NCBI GenBank assembly: GCA_007922225.1 | Contig: ML679968.1 | Coordinates: forward strand, 10,732,399 to 10,796,398 | Direction: 5' to 3' | Length of the DNA stretch: 64,000 bases | Source: Emydura subglobosa | Taxonomy: Eukaryota; Chordata; Testudines; Chelidae | Part shown: positions 12,579-24,400 of the stretch, piece by piece | How the letters are laid out: the number at the start of each line of letters is the position of its first letter | Numbering within the stretch: position 1 is the stretch's first letter | Translations under genes and position numbers: made by a program | Notes under the pieces: generated by a model | Seen by the model: the letters and a program-made list of their open reading frames with translations, nothing else | The model's database searches: none | Told to the model about the DNA's origin: nothing

Positions 12579-12579
12579 C

Positions 12580-13790
12580 ATATAAAAATTTGGGTCAAAA
12601 TTCATGCCAAAATTCAAAACATTTTCAGGATTTGCAATAATTTCATATGTATCTGATGGAAGTCCATATACTCATAAGCCCTCCTACAAATTGCAGTTTT
12701 CTTAGCCATCATAGTTTGCTATAGATAGACTGGTAAGTAATGAATTATACATGGTTTTCTTTTTGGTCAAATAGGTGCTACATTTTCTTAAACTATTCGT
12801 CCAGCTCTGCTTTTTCAGAAGTTCATGACCCACAGAAAGCAGGTCACCTGCTATTAATATTTGGACTTTGTTTCCTAGTAGTCTAATTCAGTTTGCAAAC
12901 CTAAAACTCCTGACTGAAAGGAAACATCAAAAACATTGCTTCGGGGGCAAATTAGATCTGTAGAATCTATAAATAGAACACGAATACAAATGCGGTAACA
13001 CATGGCGATTAGAAATAGGTGCAAAGTCCATCAGATGTCCGTCAAATTAAATATAGAATTTCATGTGCATTATTTAGATCTATTTACAAAGCAATTTAAA
13101 AGCCCTAATACTTAAAGGAAATTACCTTGTTGTTATGTTTGGTTACTAAAACACATGGAGACATCAATTCTTACATGAAAATTGAGCCTTTGTACAATAT
13201 TTTTAATGATGGCTTTAAGTGCTTGAAGAGTTGTCATTGTTTTCATTTAACACATATGGATTTTCATATCTTCATGATTATTGGTTTTGCAATCATAGGG
13301 ACAGGTTCTCAGATATCTGACTTTGCACATGCTTCAGTGCATTATCCATTTTCTACTTTGTATCGTTGTACTTGATTTTTAATTATACAGCATCTTATGT
13401 TTTTGTTATAGTTTTTTGTTACTATTCACAATGTTCAGCTTAGTGTATTTGTTTATTGAAAGTGTCATGACATTTATTGTTTGAAAATTTCATGAGTCTT
13501 GCACAATTCAATAAAATCCCCATCTGTAGTGTACTAACATATCCAGATGAAGCTTGTTAAAAATATTTCCCTCACTATACATAACTGTGAAGAGATGTCC
13601 ACTAATCATAATAAAAGCCTTACACAAATGTATGCATTTACATTGAGGCAAGAGGAAAGTTATGAACCAAGTAGGAGCTTAAAGCATCCCTGATTTGTCC
13701 CAGACCAACTTCAGCATTTTGTTGATTCAGTCTTTCTGGCAGTTAAAAATTTCAACGTTTGTCCACCTCCTCATCTCACCCATCAACAAG
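12580..13790. other. AT-rich noncoding DNA, nothing recognised
   Basis: There is only an 82-codon plus-strand open frame (13127-13375) without motif, and no named repeat. Confidence 0.4.
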
Positions 13791-13795
13791 GCTAT

Positions 13796-13836
13796 TTCCT
13801 TTCCTTTCCTTTCCTTTCCTTTCCTTTCCTTTCCTA
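13796..13836 (+). repeat. (TTTCC)n pentanucleotide microsatellite
   Basis: Eight near-perfect copies of CTTTC occur in tandem. The array lies directly downstream of the Harbinger transposase relic, so it may have grown from the end of that element or marks where the relic was cut. Confidence 0.95.
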
Positions 13837-13839
13837 TAA

Positions 13840-14615
13840 GTGGTGCAAAACATAGGTTGCAGATATCATTAATCTGCCTCGGTATCAGATACTTCCATCT
13901 TCCAAATTCCCATTTCGCTGCCATTCTACAGCTACTCAGGGTATAGGTAAACAGGTCCTTTTCTCCTATCCAAATGTCTAGCAAAAGGCTTCATAAACCA
14001 GGGAAACAGAGGGTAGGCTGTGTCTCCAAGGAGGAATTGCAACACCATCAGTGTCCTTAGGTGTCCTCAGAGCAAAAGTTCCATTTCTTATGGTAGAAAG
14101 GACAGAATTTATAATAATCCTGGCATCACAGACCTTTCCAGAACACCCACATTAATATTTGTGAGCCTTCCATGGTGCTCAGTCAGGCCTTGGGGAACAA
14201 TGAAGTAACTTCTCATTCCATTAAAGAACTCCAAACCTTGGTGTGTGGTGGGGAGGAAAAATAGGCACATGAGCCCAGCAATGGCCTCAGTACAACTTGG
14301 GAACCACAACCATGCAGAGTATTAACCTAACTTGCGAAGCTTTATGACATTCTGGAGCAGTACGCACCTCCATTACAACAGTCCCAACAATTGGACTATC
14401 ACCACCAAACTTACTAGATACTGACCAGTGGTGTACTTCCAGATAGCAATGCCCACAAACTTCTTTGCATGGAGGGGAGAGCTCATGTAGGTATTCTGCT
14501 GCTGCAGCTGTGGTGCAAGCTCTGCATAGATTTCTGTGAAAATGGCCCATGACACCCTGAAGTTCTGTAGTTATTGCTTGTCATCCCAGGTCTGCAGCAC
14601 TATCCTGTCCCACCG
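13840..14615 (-). pseudogene. PIF/Harbinger transposase relic
   Basis: Degenerate DDE transposase on the minus strand. Blocks in order: a WDDKQ-stop-LQNFRVSWAIF start, then AELAPQLQQQNTYM and VGIAIWKY (about 14400-14610); after a frame change KFGGDSPIVGTVVMEV (about 14366-14415); MWFPSCTEAIAG (14274-14309), QGLEFFNGMRSYFIVPQGL and GRLTNINVG (to about 14150); finally LSSCRMAAKWEFGRWK (about 13885-13940). These correspond in order to the family's core, including its usual GAIDGTHI, DINVG and FGRLK motifs. It is dead: a TAA stands for the expected Trp in the first block, frames change at least twice, and the first catalytic Asp is Ala (GCT for GAT at 14277-14279). A domesticated HARBI1-like gene is excluded by this decay. 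Confidence 0.85.
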
Positions 14616-14956
14616 GTGAGTGCTTGGTGGCCAATCCCAAAACAGCACTCCAATAAGTGAAACTAATCCAGGAAACGTTCAATCAGACGTATCTGATTTC
14701 AGTTTTCTCCCCCTCCAGCGTCCAGATTGCCCTGACTCTGAAGTCATTGCACAACTTGAGATATATTTGCAGGAGTCTGGTTGTGTTAATCACTATGAAG
14801 ATTACAGTGCTCAGCAATGTTTCCCCCATGCTGCCTGGCAGTGCCATTTTCCAACCACTATCTCATACCAAGAAGGATGATGGGATGAAATGAGACATTT
14901 TAAGGGAATTACTTTGTTGGACCCAAGCTCCAGAATGCCATTGTCTTCTGGTAGGG
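14616..14956. other. Region upstream of the transposase relic
   Basis: In transposase orientation this is 5' of the relic and may hold the decayed amino-terminal part or 5' leader of the same element. I cannot match it to a motif. Two overlapping open frames of 78-87 codons on the plus strand have no recognisable domain. Confidence 0.35.
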
Positions 14957-15205
14957 CAGGGGTGGCCAACGAGTCGGAGACAAAGAGCCAAAAAATAGCT
15001 GTTGGTAATGCTATTAATAATGCTAAGATAATGCTGTTGATAATGCTGAGTCACATTTTCCTACAGAAAGCCAGCAACAACTTTCAAGTATAGACATGCC
15101 CCAAAGGACATGGTAAGTTATATTGGCTGCAGCAGTCCCACATGGAGATTTCCTCCTCTTACCGCTTGTGAGGTGGGGAAATATGTGGCTCTTGTGCCTT
15201 TTGCT
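14957..15205 (+). mobile_element. hAT-type nonautonomous element, 3' truncated
   Basis: It opens with CAGGGGTGGCCAAC, a hAT-type terminal sequence, then AAGAGCCAAAAAATAGC. A TGTGGCTCTTGTGCC word lies near 15183. No matching CCCCTG or TTGGCCAACCCTG right end is found downstream, so the copy is incomplete. A complete relative with both ends lies at 19681-19892. Confidence 0.6.
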
Positions 15206-15401
15206 TTGTATTCAACAAAAGCAAGCTGGTGGAAACTATATGGGCATAGCTGGGTCTTAGACAACTGTTTATTAAATAAGAACAAACAGGATTTGTAAAA
15301 CATAGTGTAACTCTTCTGCCAGGTGTCATAGGCAGTAACAAAGGCTGGGTTCAATATCTAGGGGTTCTTCTTAACAATATAAAACAGAATCAGCTCAAGG
15401 C

Positions 15402-15420
15402 CTGCCCCCCCCCCCCCCCA
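15402..15420 (+). repeat. Poly-C run
   Basis: An uninterrupted run of about 15 C, followed at 15500-15523 by an (AAAC)n-like stretch. Both are simple sequence. Confidence 0.9.
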
Positions 15421-15649
15421 AGTAATCTGGGAAAATTAAGCACCGTCTCTGGGCACCTCTAAGATGCAATACTTCTCTACTTGCAAATTCTGTGTATAAC
15501 AAAAAAAAACAAACAAACAAACAACCCAACCTTTTATTAAAGAAGAATACACAGCATTAACTTGGGAAAGCCATGCAACAATAATTTGAAAGTATGCAAC
15601 CCATAACTAGCCCTCTCTCCCCCTGCACACACATAATATTTTGATCAGT

Positions 15650-17110
15650 GTCCTTTTTTAATTTTTCACATCTTGTGGTGTGAAAGTCCAAGGCATAACT
15701 CCCTCTTTAACATGCCACTTCACTTTTCCCTTTGCTGAATCCCACCTGTTTGTTGTCCAAGGTCAGCAATATTCCCATGTTTGGATAGATTCACCTCTCT
15801 CCTCTGAGGGGAGACGATGCCTGACGGATAGCTCTGCCTCTGCTCACCAGTGTCTCTGCAGTCTGCTGCTGCTTGTCATTGCTACTGCCACTGCTTACAG
15901 ATGCCTCTTGCTGCAGTGCTGTATTCTGAGGTTCCACCACCTGGCCCACTGTTCGGTGATTTCAGCGCTTCAGTGATTTCATTGGATATTGCTGCATATT
16001 CTGTGTTGTCTTTTCACCACAACACTGTCTCTTCACTAGGTCTAAGGTTCAGACCCCTAACTTCAGTTTATCAGTGAGTTCAGCTCTAATAATCAGTGTG
16101 AAGGAACAAAGACACTTAAATGAACCTAGTCAGCTCTGGCTTTAAAAAGTGGAGGAGGGAGAGTCAAATGGCTTCTGGGATCCTTGAAACAGGTCCACAC
16201 CACCAGGTAAGAACATCTGTACCCACTCTGTCTGAATCTTACTTGGATCACTACCCCCTCCATAACAAGTGAGGTAAAATTAGGGTGACTCCCCTCAATC
16301 AGGGAATGCTAAATGCAGTCCTGCTGCCCTTTACTCAGACAATAAGGATAACACCACTTTATTGCTCTTGCATTAAAGAACAGATTTTCAAATGTTTTTA
16401 GTAAAGCTAATGTGAAAGTTATCTAATACGCAGGTTAAGGAAAGAGTTTCTATACATCAGGATATAATGTTAAATTATCCACAAGTACAGAGTTTGGTTT
16501 AGAAGTAACAAAATACATATAGTCCATAATAACAATATCCCAAATTAAGGTTAATAAATTTAACTATACAGTTAAAACATTAGCATCCAAATATTGGGAT
16601 ACATCACTCAGAAAAAATTACACTCAGAGTAGTAGAAAGCAAATATAGCAATGAGTGTAGATACAATCTATCAGACAAGTGTTTCAGTTACTTTCCTGGT
16701 TTCACTTCTCATGAGCACTCTGGCTCATTTTTCCTGGTATTGCGGATGTCCAGTGATATATTCTAAATAGATGTCCCTTGACCATGCGTTGTCACGTCAG
16801 ATGAGCGTAGCTCTGGCCAATTCTGCATTCCCGCAACACTTGCTTGTTACTGGCATCCCATGCACCCAGGGCACTGACAATCAGTGTGTGTGTTTGAACC
16901 TTTTAACCCCTAGCTTTCAAGGCATCAGCCTTATTTCTCCACCTTTTGAGCTTGGGTGTTCTAGATGGCCAGGGTCTTGTTCTCAAAAGGAACTGTGATG
17001 TGCGCCCTGAGGATCCTCTTCTGTTCCTCATTAGGTATGTTGATGTCTGGTTGCAGTTGACTGTCTGTTCCAGGGATAGAAGTGAATTGTATTTCAACAT
17101 AACCAAAATT
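15650..17110 (-). repeat. Candidate LTR-like or composite repeat region
   Basis: The region has interspersed-repeat character: a Ser/Leu/Cys-coding CTGCTGCT-rich block at 15840-15920 and a CCACTTTATTGC motif at 16354, which reads as GCAATAAAGTGG on the minus strand, an LTR-like polyadenylation signal. A further GC-richer part lies at 16740-17020. No retroviral protein motif, primer-binding site or paired LTR is visible. The call is a guess from composition and signal words, and part of it may be unique DNA. Confidence 0.2.
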
Positions 17111-17560
17111 GATCACTTTTGGTAACACAGGTCTGTCTAGACAAAGTAGGTGTTTCTATGCAAATACAGTTTGCTCCTCAGGTATTTTCTCCGAGTTCAT
17201 CACTAGATGTCAGGGAAGAGCTCATGCAGACCTTGTTTTACATCAGATTATAGTAAATGTCACAAGGAATCACCAACTATTTTAAAGGGATACTGCTCTG
17301 GTCCATCTGAAGATACCCATTGTTCAGGGGAATCCTCAGCTATCCCGTTAGGTAGGTTTTGGGGTTCAAAGAAATCAAAGTTCCAGCCAAAAATCTGAAA
17401 AAGTCTTGTGCAAGAATCTGAGAACACCTTTTCCAAGAAATGCCTAGGTATCTTAATCTGTGGTAGAAAGAAATCTTAAACAGATAATGAAGAAAATAGG
17501 GAGGAAAATGATCCTGGTACATTTGGATTGTAAGAAAAAAAATGTCACTTGATCAAGCGT
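17111..17560. other. Noncoding DNA, nothing recognised
   Basis: Short open frames of 60-63 codons on both strands lack any motif. Confidence 0.4.
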
Positions 17561-17564
17561 TTCT

Positions 17565-18040
17565 CAACTAGAGCTGGTCACATTTTCCAGTTGAATGTAC
17601 TTTTCCATTGGCAAATGAAACCGGTGTTTCATGGGAAAGTATGAATTTAATCTTGTGACAGGAACCATGGAGGTTGCCCTGGTTTCCTTCCAACTTGCCT
17701 GCCTGGTGGGCTGCTGCAAAGCCAGGAGCCCAGCATCCCTGGAGTGGAAGAAGAAGCCTGGGAGCACTGGCTAAAGCTGGAGCTCATAGGGGTTCCAGGC
17801 TCTCTGCCACAGAGTGGGGAGCCTAAAAGCCTTATCTTCCAGCGCCGTCAGGCTCACAGTTGCACAGCAGGGAGCCCAGTAGCTCAGGGAGCTTCATTAA
17901 TTTTGTTATGAAATGCCATTTTTTAAATGAAATTTAAGAATTCTCATTCCCTGGTGAAATTCAGGGTCACGTTCCTATGCAGAATGGCTTATTTATTTAT
18001 TTCCCAAGGAACAGGAATTCCAGGTTCCAGTCAGCCAAAC
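17565..18040 (+). repeat. GAGCTGGTC-type interspersed repeat, near complete
   Basis: It starts CTAGAGCTGGTCACATTTTCC and continues through a TTTTCCATTGG block and GTGTTTCATGGGAAAGT. It then has a GC-richer middle with GGGAGCCCAG-like words (17640-17880), and ends with AATGCCATTTTTTAAATG and a CCAGGTTCCAGTCAGCC segment. AT-rich ends around a GC-rich core are what I expect of this sauropsid family. Fragments lie at 1210, 12170, 45495 and 55730. Confidence 0.45.
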
Positions 18041-18990
18041 TGTTGACATGAGCACCATGTCATTTTTGCCCATTCCTGTTATCCAAAGGAAATAAGAAAT
18101 ATTGCATCAGCTTGCTTCAATTCTGAATATTACATATATTAAGCAAAAGGTAACCTCCTGAGATTCTAGTACAAAAATCTGAGTTCATTGATTTGTGTAA
18201 AGTAGTCATTAGCAATTACTTTGTGAATGGCATTCAAAAGAAAAGGGGTCAGCTTGTTGAAGGGAGAGTGGAACTTAATGTCTACTAGAAAAAAAAAGAG
18301 GCAGATGTTCCATTTATAAAACATTATGCAAGTTGAAGCTTGAATGGATGGCAGGTGAATAAGGACAATTATTAACAACCATTACTTTTCCTGAAATGAT
18401 ATAAGTTCTCTTGCAACTTTATAGCCTATCTATAACACTCTGCTCTTCTTAACAGTTTTTAAAAGCAAATTCCCTTTGTATGTCTCATAGTTATTGGTTT
18501 CCACACAAGCAAACAGTCATATTTTCCTACATTACCTTTATCTGCAATTCATTTGGGGTGCCTTACTCTCAACTGCAATCTGGCATTTAATTATACTCAG
18601 AAAACCTTTAGCATCATAATGCTGACTAGGTGGATCCCTGTATTAATTGTGAAGTTGACACTAGCTTTTTTCACTCATTTAACTTCTCCAGTGCTCATTA
18701 GGGGCAGGAGGTTTTTGAAATCTAAGTCCACCTCTGTGTTAGTGAAACTCATGTTAGAAAGAGAATGGGAAGGAAACAAGAAGTGAAGATGCAGTAGCAA
18801 AAAACATAGGATACATATGAAAGAATCATTGTAAAACTATGAAGAGAGAATCAGGCTGAAAAGGAAGTTATGGACTCACTGAAGACAAGACTAAACCTTT
18901 GTATTTAGGGAGAATAAATGGATCCAAATATGATGCTATTTGTTCTGGTCTAATATCTGGTCTGTTATTTATATGTGGAATCTCCAAGGC
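18041..18990. other. AT-rich noncoding DNA, nothing recognised
   Basis: The longest open frame touching this part is a 145-codon minus-strand frame at 18868-19305. It has no familiar motif and overlaps a MIR fragment, so I do not call it a gene. Confidence 0.4.
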
Positions 18991-18994
18991 AATG

Positions 18995-19085
18995 GACAAG
19001 ATGACCCAGTTCTTACCATATACATAAATGGGTATAACACTTACCTCCATCACAAGGGTGTTGTGAGGTGCAGTTATTACTTTGG
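18995..19085 (+). repeat. MIR-type SINE 3' end fragment
   Basis: The segment ATGGGTATAACACTTACCTCC followed by ACAAGGGTGTTGTGAGG corresponds to the 3' region of MIR, where a GGATAATAATACTTACCT-like stretch precedes a GGGTTGTTGTGAGG motif. The head of the SINE is not recognisable. Confidence 0.55.
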
Positions 19086-19089
19086 GCTC

Positions 19090-19672
19090 CTCAGCAGGGC
19101 TTGCCTTAAAAGTCTTGGTGGCCGAGATGAAGACCTTTCTTTTGCCTATACCCCATTTGAAAGAAAAATTAGAACCATAAAATAGAAACCTATAAAATAA
19201 ATCATTGAGCTCTTCCCTTAAAACATAGGCTGCATTGCATGAATGTGAATGAAAAACAATGTACTTTCCTGCTAAGCCTCTGCTTTCTCTTTCTTTCTGT
19301 GTCATTTTTAATTCCCTTCTTATTCATCTTCTCTCCTAGTTTTTTTTGTTTCCACCATGCAATTTTGTTTCTTTATGTTTCTGTCTTTTTTATCTTCCTC
19401 CCCAAATACCTTCTATTTTCTGTTTTCTTCCTCTGTCTCCTACTTCCCTGGCTTCATGTGCCCACCTATTCTGTTTCCTTCCCTGGGTATTACTTTATAT
19501 CTTGCCTCTTCCCTGAGATTGCCAGTTGCTTCCTTCTGTACTCTGTGTCCTCCACCCATTTTTCTTACCAGCTACTGATACCTGGTTTCACAGCCTCATG
19601 CTCCAGGAGATGAATTATCACTGGTCACAAGGTCACTGGTCCCAAGCACCTGTTTTCTCAGACCTAAGAATT
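19090..19672. other. Pyrimidine-rich noncoding DNA
   Basis: It is strongly T/C-rich at 19280-19600, which creates a 124-codon plus-strand frame (19239-19613) full of Phe, Leu, Ser and Pro. That composition is explained by the base content. It is not a credible membrane protein without conservation evidence. Confidence 0.5.
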
Positions 19673-19680
19673 GGATAGGC

Positions 19681-19892
19681 CAGGGATAGCCACTGTGACT
19701 TATGAGCTGCATGCGGCTTTTTTACAATTAAATTGTGGCTTGCAGAGCCCCCTTCGCTGCCCCATCCATTATCTGCCTACCAAATTGTGATGGGGAGCTC
19801 GGAACTTCTGCCTTGCAGCAGGGTAGTGGGGCTAGAGGATTCTGCCCAGTGGAGTGGGGATCTTGGGGGGTCAGTAAGTTTGGCCAACCCTG
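19681..19892 (+). mobile_element. Short complete hAT-type MITE with target duplication
   Basis: A 212-bp element with terminal inverted repeats: left CAGGGATAGCCA, right TTGGCCAACCCTG (reverse complement CAGGGTTGGCCAA). The flanks carry an 8-bp duplication with two mismatches, GGATAGGC (19673-19680) and GTATGGGC (19893-19900), which is the hAT signature. There is no transposase, so it depended on an enzyme encoded elsewhere. The inside has CTGCATGCGGCTTTT, a word common in this family. The fragment at 14957 is a relative. Confidence 0.82.
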
Positions 19893-20204
19893 GTATGGGC
19901 CTACTATAGGCTGCCAGGTGGTTGGGATGTGTTTCCCAGGAATAGGAATGCTTTCTTAATAGCTCTGATTCCCTAGAGGTGACTGTATTCAGCTCAATGC
20001 CCCTGGGCAAAGGGTCCTAACTAGGGGTGCAGAACTTCTAAGTTGTCTGCCCCACTCATTGTAGGCTGATCTCATGTCCTGCAGGCTCCCTTCCCACCTT
20101 TATACAAATAGAATGGGTCTTTGACTGGTGAACAGATTCCCACAATTAGACAGGCACCTTCCCAGCTCTCCACATCTGGAGATGGGCTCTCAGTCATAGG
20201 AAGC

Positions 20205-21425
20205 ATTGCTAATACAGAGAAAGACCGGGATATCATACAAGAAGATCTCAATGACCTTGTAAACTAGAGTAATAGAAATAGGATGAAATTTAATAATGGA
20301 AAGTGCAAGGTCATGTACTTAGGGACTAATAACAAGAACTTTTGCTATAAGCTGGGGACACATCATTTGGAAGTGACAAAGGACAGGAAGGACCTGGGCA
20401 TACTGATTGATCACAAAATGACTAAGAGCCGCCGATGTGATGTGGTGAAAAAAGCTAATGTGGTCCTAGGATTCATCAGGCGAGATATTTCCAGTAGAGA
20501 TAGGGAGGTGATAGAACCGTTATACAAGGTGTCAATCAGATCTCATTTGGAATGCTGTGTGCAGTTCTGATCTCCCAGGTTTAAGAAAGATGAATTCAAA
20601 GTGGAACAGGTGCAAAGAAGGGCTACTAGGATGATCCGAGGAATGGAAAACCTGCCTTATGAGAGAAGACTCAAAGAGCTTGGCTTGTTTAGCCTAACCA
20701 AAAGAAGGGAGAGGGGATATATGATTGCTCTCTATAAATACATCAGAGGGATAAATACCAGGGAAGGAGAGGAATTATTTAAGTTTAGCAACAATGTGGA
20801 CACACGAATAAATGGATATAAACTGGCCATCAGGAAGATTAGACTTGAAATTAGATGAAGGTTTCTAACTGTCAGAGGAGTGAAGTTCTGGAACAGCCTT
20901 CCAAGGGATCAGTGGGGGCAAGAAACCTAGATGGCTTCAAGAATGAGCTTGATAAATGTATGGAGGGAATGATATCATGGGACAGCCTAATTTGGCAATT
21001 GACTGATCTTTGACTACTAACAGTAAATATGCCCAGTGGGCTGTGATGGATGTTAGCTGGGGTAGGTTCTGAGTTACTACAGATAATTCTTTCTGGGTGT
21101 CTAGCTGGTGAGTTTGCCCACATTCTCAGGGTTTAGCTGATCGCCATATTTGGGGTCAGGAAGGAATTTTCCCCCAGGGCAGCTTGGCATCTGCCTTGGG
21201 AGTTTTTCGCCTTCCTCTGCAGCCTGGAGCTTGGGTTACTTGCTGGTGAATTCTCTGTACCTTGAAGTCTTTAAAACATTATTTGAGGACTTCAGTAATT
21301 CAGTCTTAGGTTCAGGGTCCATTACAGGAGTGGGTGGGTGAAGTTCTGTGGCCTGCATTGTTCAGGAGGTCAGACTAGATGATCATAATGGTCCCTTCTG
21401 ACCTTATAGTCTATGAGTCTATGTA
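20205..21425 (+). mobile_element. CR1 LINE, second lineage, long 3' tail
   Basis: 5'-truncated CR1 on the plus strand. It begins inside ORF2, just upstream of a MKFNNGKCKVMYLG motif, runs through the carboxy-terminal ORF2 region, and then has an unusually long noncoding tail of about 500 bases ending in CTATGAGTCTATG at 21425. The tail matches the fragment at 5345-5515. It differs from the nested copy at 31830, which stops much sooner after ORF2, so two CR1 lineages are present in the window. Confidence 0.93.
20250..20935 (+). pseudogene. CR1 ORF2 carboxy-terminal remnant with stop codons
   Basis: Read in one frame this shows MKFNNGKCKVMYLG, DRKDLGILIDHKM, KKANVVLGFIRRD and LECCVQF, then a TGA where Trp is expected (about 20568), then EQVQRRATRMIRGMENLPYE, ELGLFSLTKRRERG and IRLEIR. 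A second TGA (20857-20859) follows, where Arg is usual, before RFLTVRGVKFWNSLP. Both stops are single G-to-A or C-to-T changes; the second fits CpG decay of CGA. The palm with the catalytic Asp pair is missing through truncation. Confidence 0.85.
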
Positions 21426-24400
21426 CAGGGATTCCCAGCCACTCTACTCCATCCTGCACTTTTGGAGATTTTTTTCCCCAGGGACAAAGATTCACCAGTC
21501 TTGTGCTCAATCCTGCCCCCCTGGACATGTACCCTCAGCTAGACATAGAGATTGTTGGGCAAAATTGAAAGAGCAACCAATGGGATTTCCAGGGAGGTAG
21601 TGCACAGCCCATATCCCTAAGGCCATATCCTTGATGCCCCAGGCCAGTTTCAGGGGTAACCAGTTCCAGATATGCCCTTTTCACAATCGAGCATTTCTGG
21701 TTCTTATCAATCAATAGAGCATAACATTTCAAGAGGTGGGCATTGTGCAAAGTTCCTACAAGCATCGGCGGGGAGCTTCTTCCTAAACTACCAGGAAGTA
21801 TCATCAAAAGAGAAATGAAGAGTTTAGCATGGGGGGGGGGGGAGGTTGTAGGGTATTTTCTGATTTATTTCTCTTAGTTTTCTCTGTAAAAAGGTAATAT
21901 CATAGTCAATTTGTATTTGAATTATATATCGATATCAACCATATATATCTATTTCTTGTTATTCTTTGTTTGTAAAATCTGTTGTGAGTCAACTGTTTTG
22001 TTGTTTGTTTGGGTTTTTTTTAAAGTCCTTAAAATCCTTTGCAAAGTCTATGCTACAGAGTTGGAGAATGAAAGGCTAACACTATATTCTTCAACTCAAT
22101 ATGTTCCTTTGTTTGAAATTGTAACTGATCTTCGACACTGATAAATTAGAATTGTATAAGAAACTGTGCCACTTAGAGTAGCTGTGATGAAGCCTACATA
22201 AGAAGGCAGCATTATATCAAAAGCACTCACTTCAGGTGAAGTATAGATAAATCTCTTCTGAAAGGTTGATTCTCATATGTAGGCAGGGGGGAAAAGCCAT
22301 CTCTGACAGCCATTAAACAGAAAGGGTCTTCAGAAGAGGAAGAACTCCATAGGCAAGAACTTAAATTCCATTTCATTACCTTCCCCAGTCTCCTAATTAT
22401 TAGCATTGATGTCATCACACAGAATTCAAGAAGAGCAGCCTAAAAAAAGAGTCTTTTTTAAGACAATACCTGAATGTTTACATAGTGCATTAAAAACAAA
22501 CCCAAAGAAATCCTTTGGTTTCCTGGAGGGAGATTTGTAGCTGCGTAAAGTTCAGATCAAAATTGTTTTGTCAATGCTTTATGGGATGAATGAATCAATA
22601 CCAACTCATCTTGTGTTGTCTTTTTTTCTTTTTAAATTAAAAGTCTGAATTGCTGGGATGTATTTTATACCCACTCCATGATATCCTAGGTAGGGAAAGA
22701 CAAGATTATTTGGGAGAAGAAAGAGAAAAATCTGTAATTTGTTGTCAGTTAGCAAACAGAAGACATTGAGAGTTCTTTAATTATCTCACATACAGTCTGC
22801 AGATATGTGCGCAGTTTTGGTGATTTGTCCATACAGTCAAATGAGTAACAACCAAAAAGACTCTACAAAGTACCTTCCTACTTATTATCTTCCAGCAAAG
22901 GTTTTGAAATAGTCTTTTCGTGGTGATGAATTTTAAATACAGAGAAAACATGCTCTGAGTTAGCAACACAAGAATGTTTCTGATTCTTGGGGAGCCCTGA
23001 AAGCTTGTGAGTAGGCAAATATATTAGAAAACTAGTCAGCTTATTATGGAAGAACTATCTCTTTGCTCCCAGTCTATATGGTGCACGAAAGGGATTCAGA
23101 TCCCGGCTTGAAGCAGCTAAGTGACACAGAAGTAATAATAAAATGTTGCATTTATTATATATCTTTGCACACCCAACTTGTATCTGTTATATCCAAAGGG
23201 CAGAATAAATGCTAGAGAAAGACAATGTTATTTGGGGGCATGGATATATAAGACTATGCCATAAAGAAATATGAGGCTACTCAAAAATCCTGCTTAATGA
23301 GTCTCTTTTCTGTATCTCATTTTGAATTCTGCTAACATTAGAGTTGTTTTTATTACAATGAAGTTATTTGCTGAAGGTAATAAAAGAAAAATATATTGAT
23401 GGGATGTTTGTGGAGGTGCCTGGGTAGCAAGAACACAGCAATTATCATTGTGACTGTTTCACTCGAAATGCAAGCACCTGTCTTTAGATCACTTGTTGAA
23501 CTAAAGAAAGTCTATACAGCTTATATATAAATATATATAATATATAAAAATTATATATCTGTGCCTCCTCCATCTCATTTGCCAGCATTTTCTACATGCT
23601 GTTCTCATTCTATTGCAGGGTAACCCAATCTTAACCAGACGGGTCTAAGAATGGTCTAGCATAAATAAATAATTTATGCCTTAGAACTATTGAAAAATAC
23701 ACTTAACCTAATATGTTTGGTTTGGGAAATTTCTATCTATCAGCTACAACTGATTGTCTGTTACCATTGTGTCTGTTACACTGATGTGCTGCAATTTAAT
23801 GTTTTTATAGCTTTGCTCTTATCAGCAATATCCTCTGCTCTCATAAAAATGTATCAAAGATTAGGTAAGGAAACTGTGGATGAACTATTATATTCTATGT
23901 AAACTCACATCCTCTGTGAAACTTGAAGTAATAAGGATAGTATCAACCAAGCTAGCTAGATATTCTGTAGGAAAATCATCTTTGTTTTGCAAAGTCAGAC
24001 AGAGGTGGAAATGAGTGATATGGAATGCAATTAGCACAGAGAAATAAACAATTATTTGAGAAACTCAGACCACTTTCTGATACAAGGTGCTCAAGAAGGA
24101 GCTATAAAAAATCTCCCCCATTTCCTGCTACATCTGGGTTTTCTTTAAAGATATCCAGCCAAGTTCTGACCAGGTCTGGCTTTGCTTAGTGTATAGTATG
24201 CTATTCAAATAGAAGTTCAGACATAAATTTAAAACAGAGAGGGTAGAATCATGGTTCCTCTATAGTCAGTGTCAAACTTCCAAATGATTTCAATGGGACC
24301 AGGACTTCACACATATTGTACCAAAAATATTCAGATTGGTTTAATTGTAATTAGCCATTTCCCCCCCCCCCACACACACACAAAATGTAATCACTCTAAA

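Noticed and set aside
18868..19305. A 145-codon minus-strand open frame
   Set aside because: No familiar motif, and it runs through a MIR-type fragment.
19239..19613. A 124-codon frame resembling a membrane protein
   Set aside because: The hydrophobic, Phe/Ser/Leu-rich product is what any pyrimidine-rich tract gives; a second frame over the same DNA looks alike.
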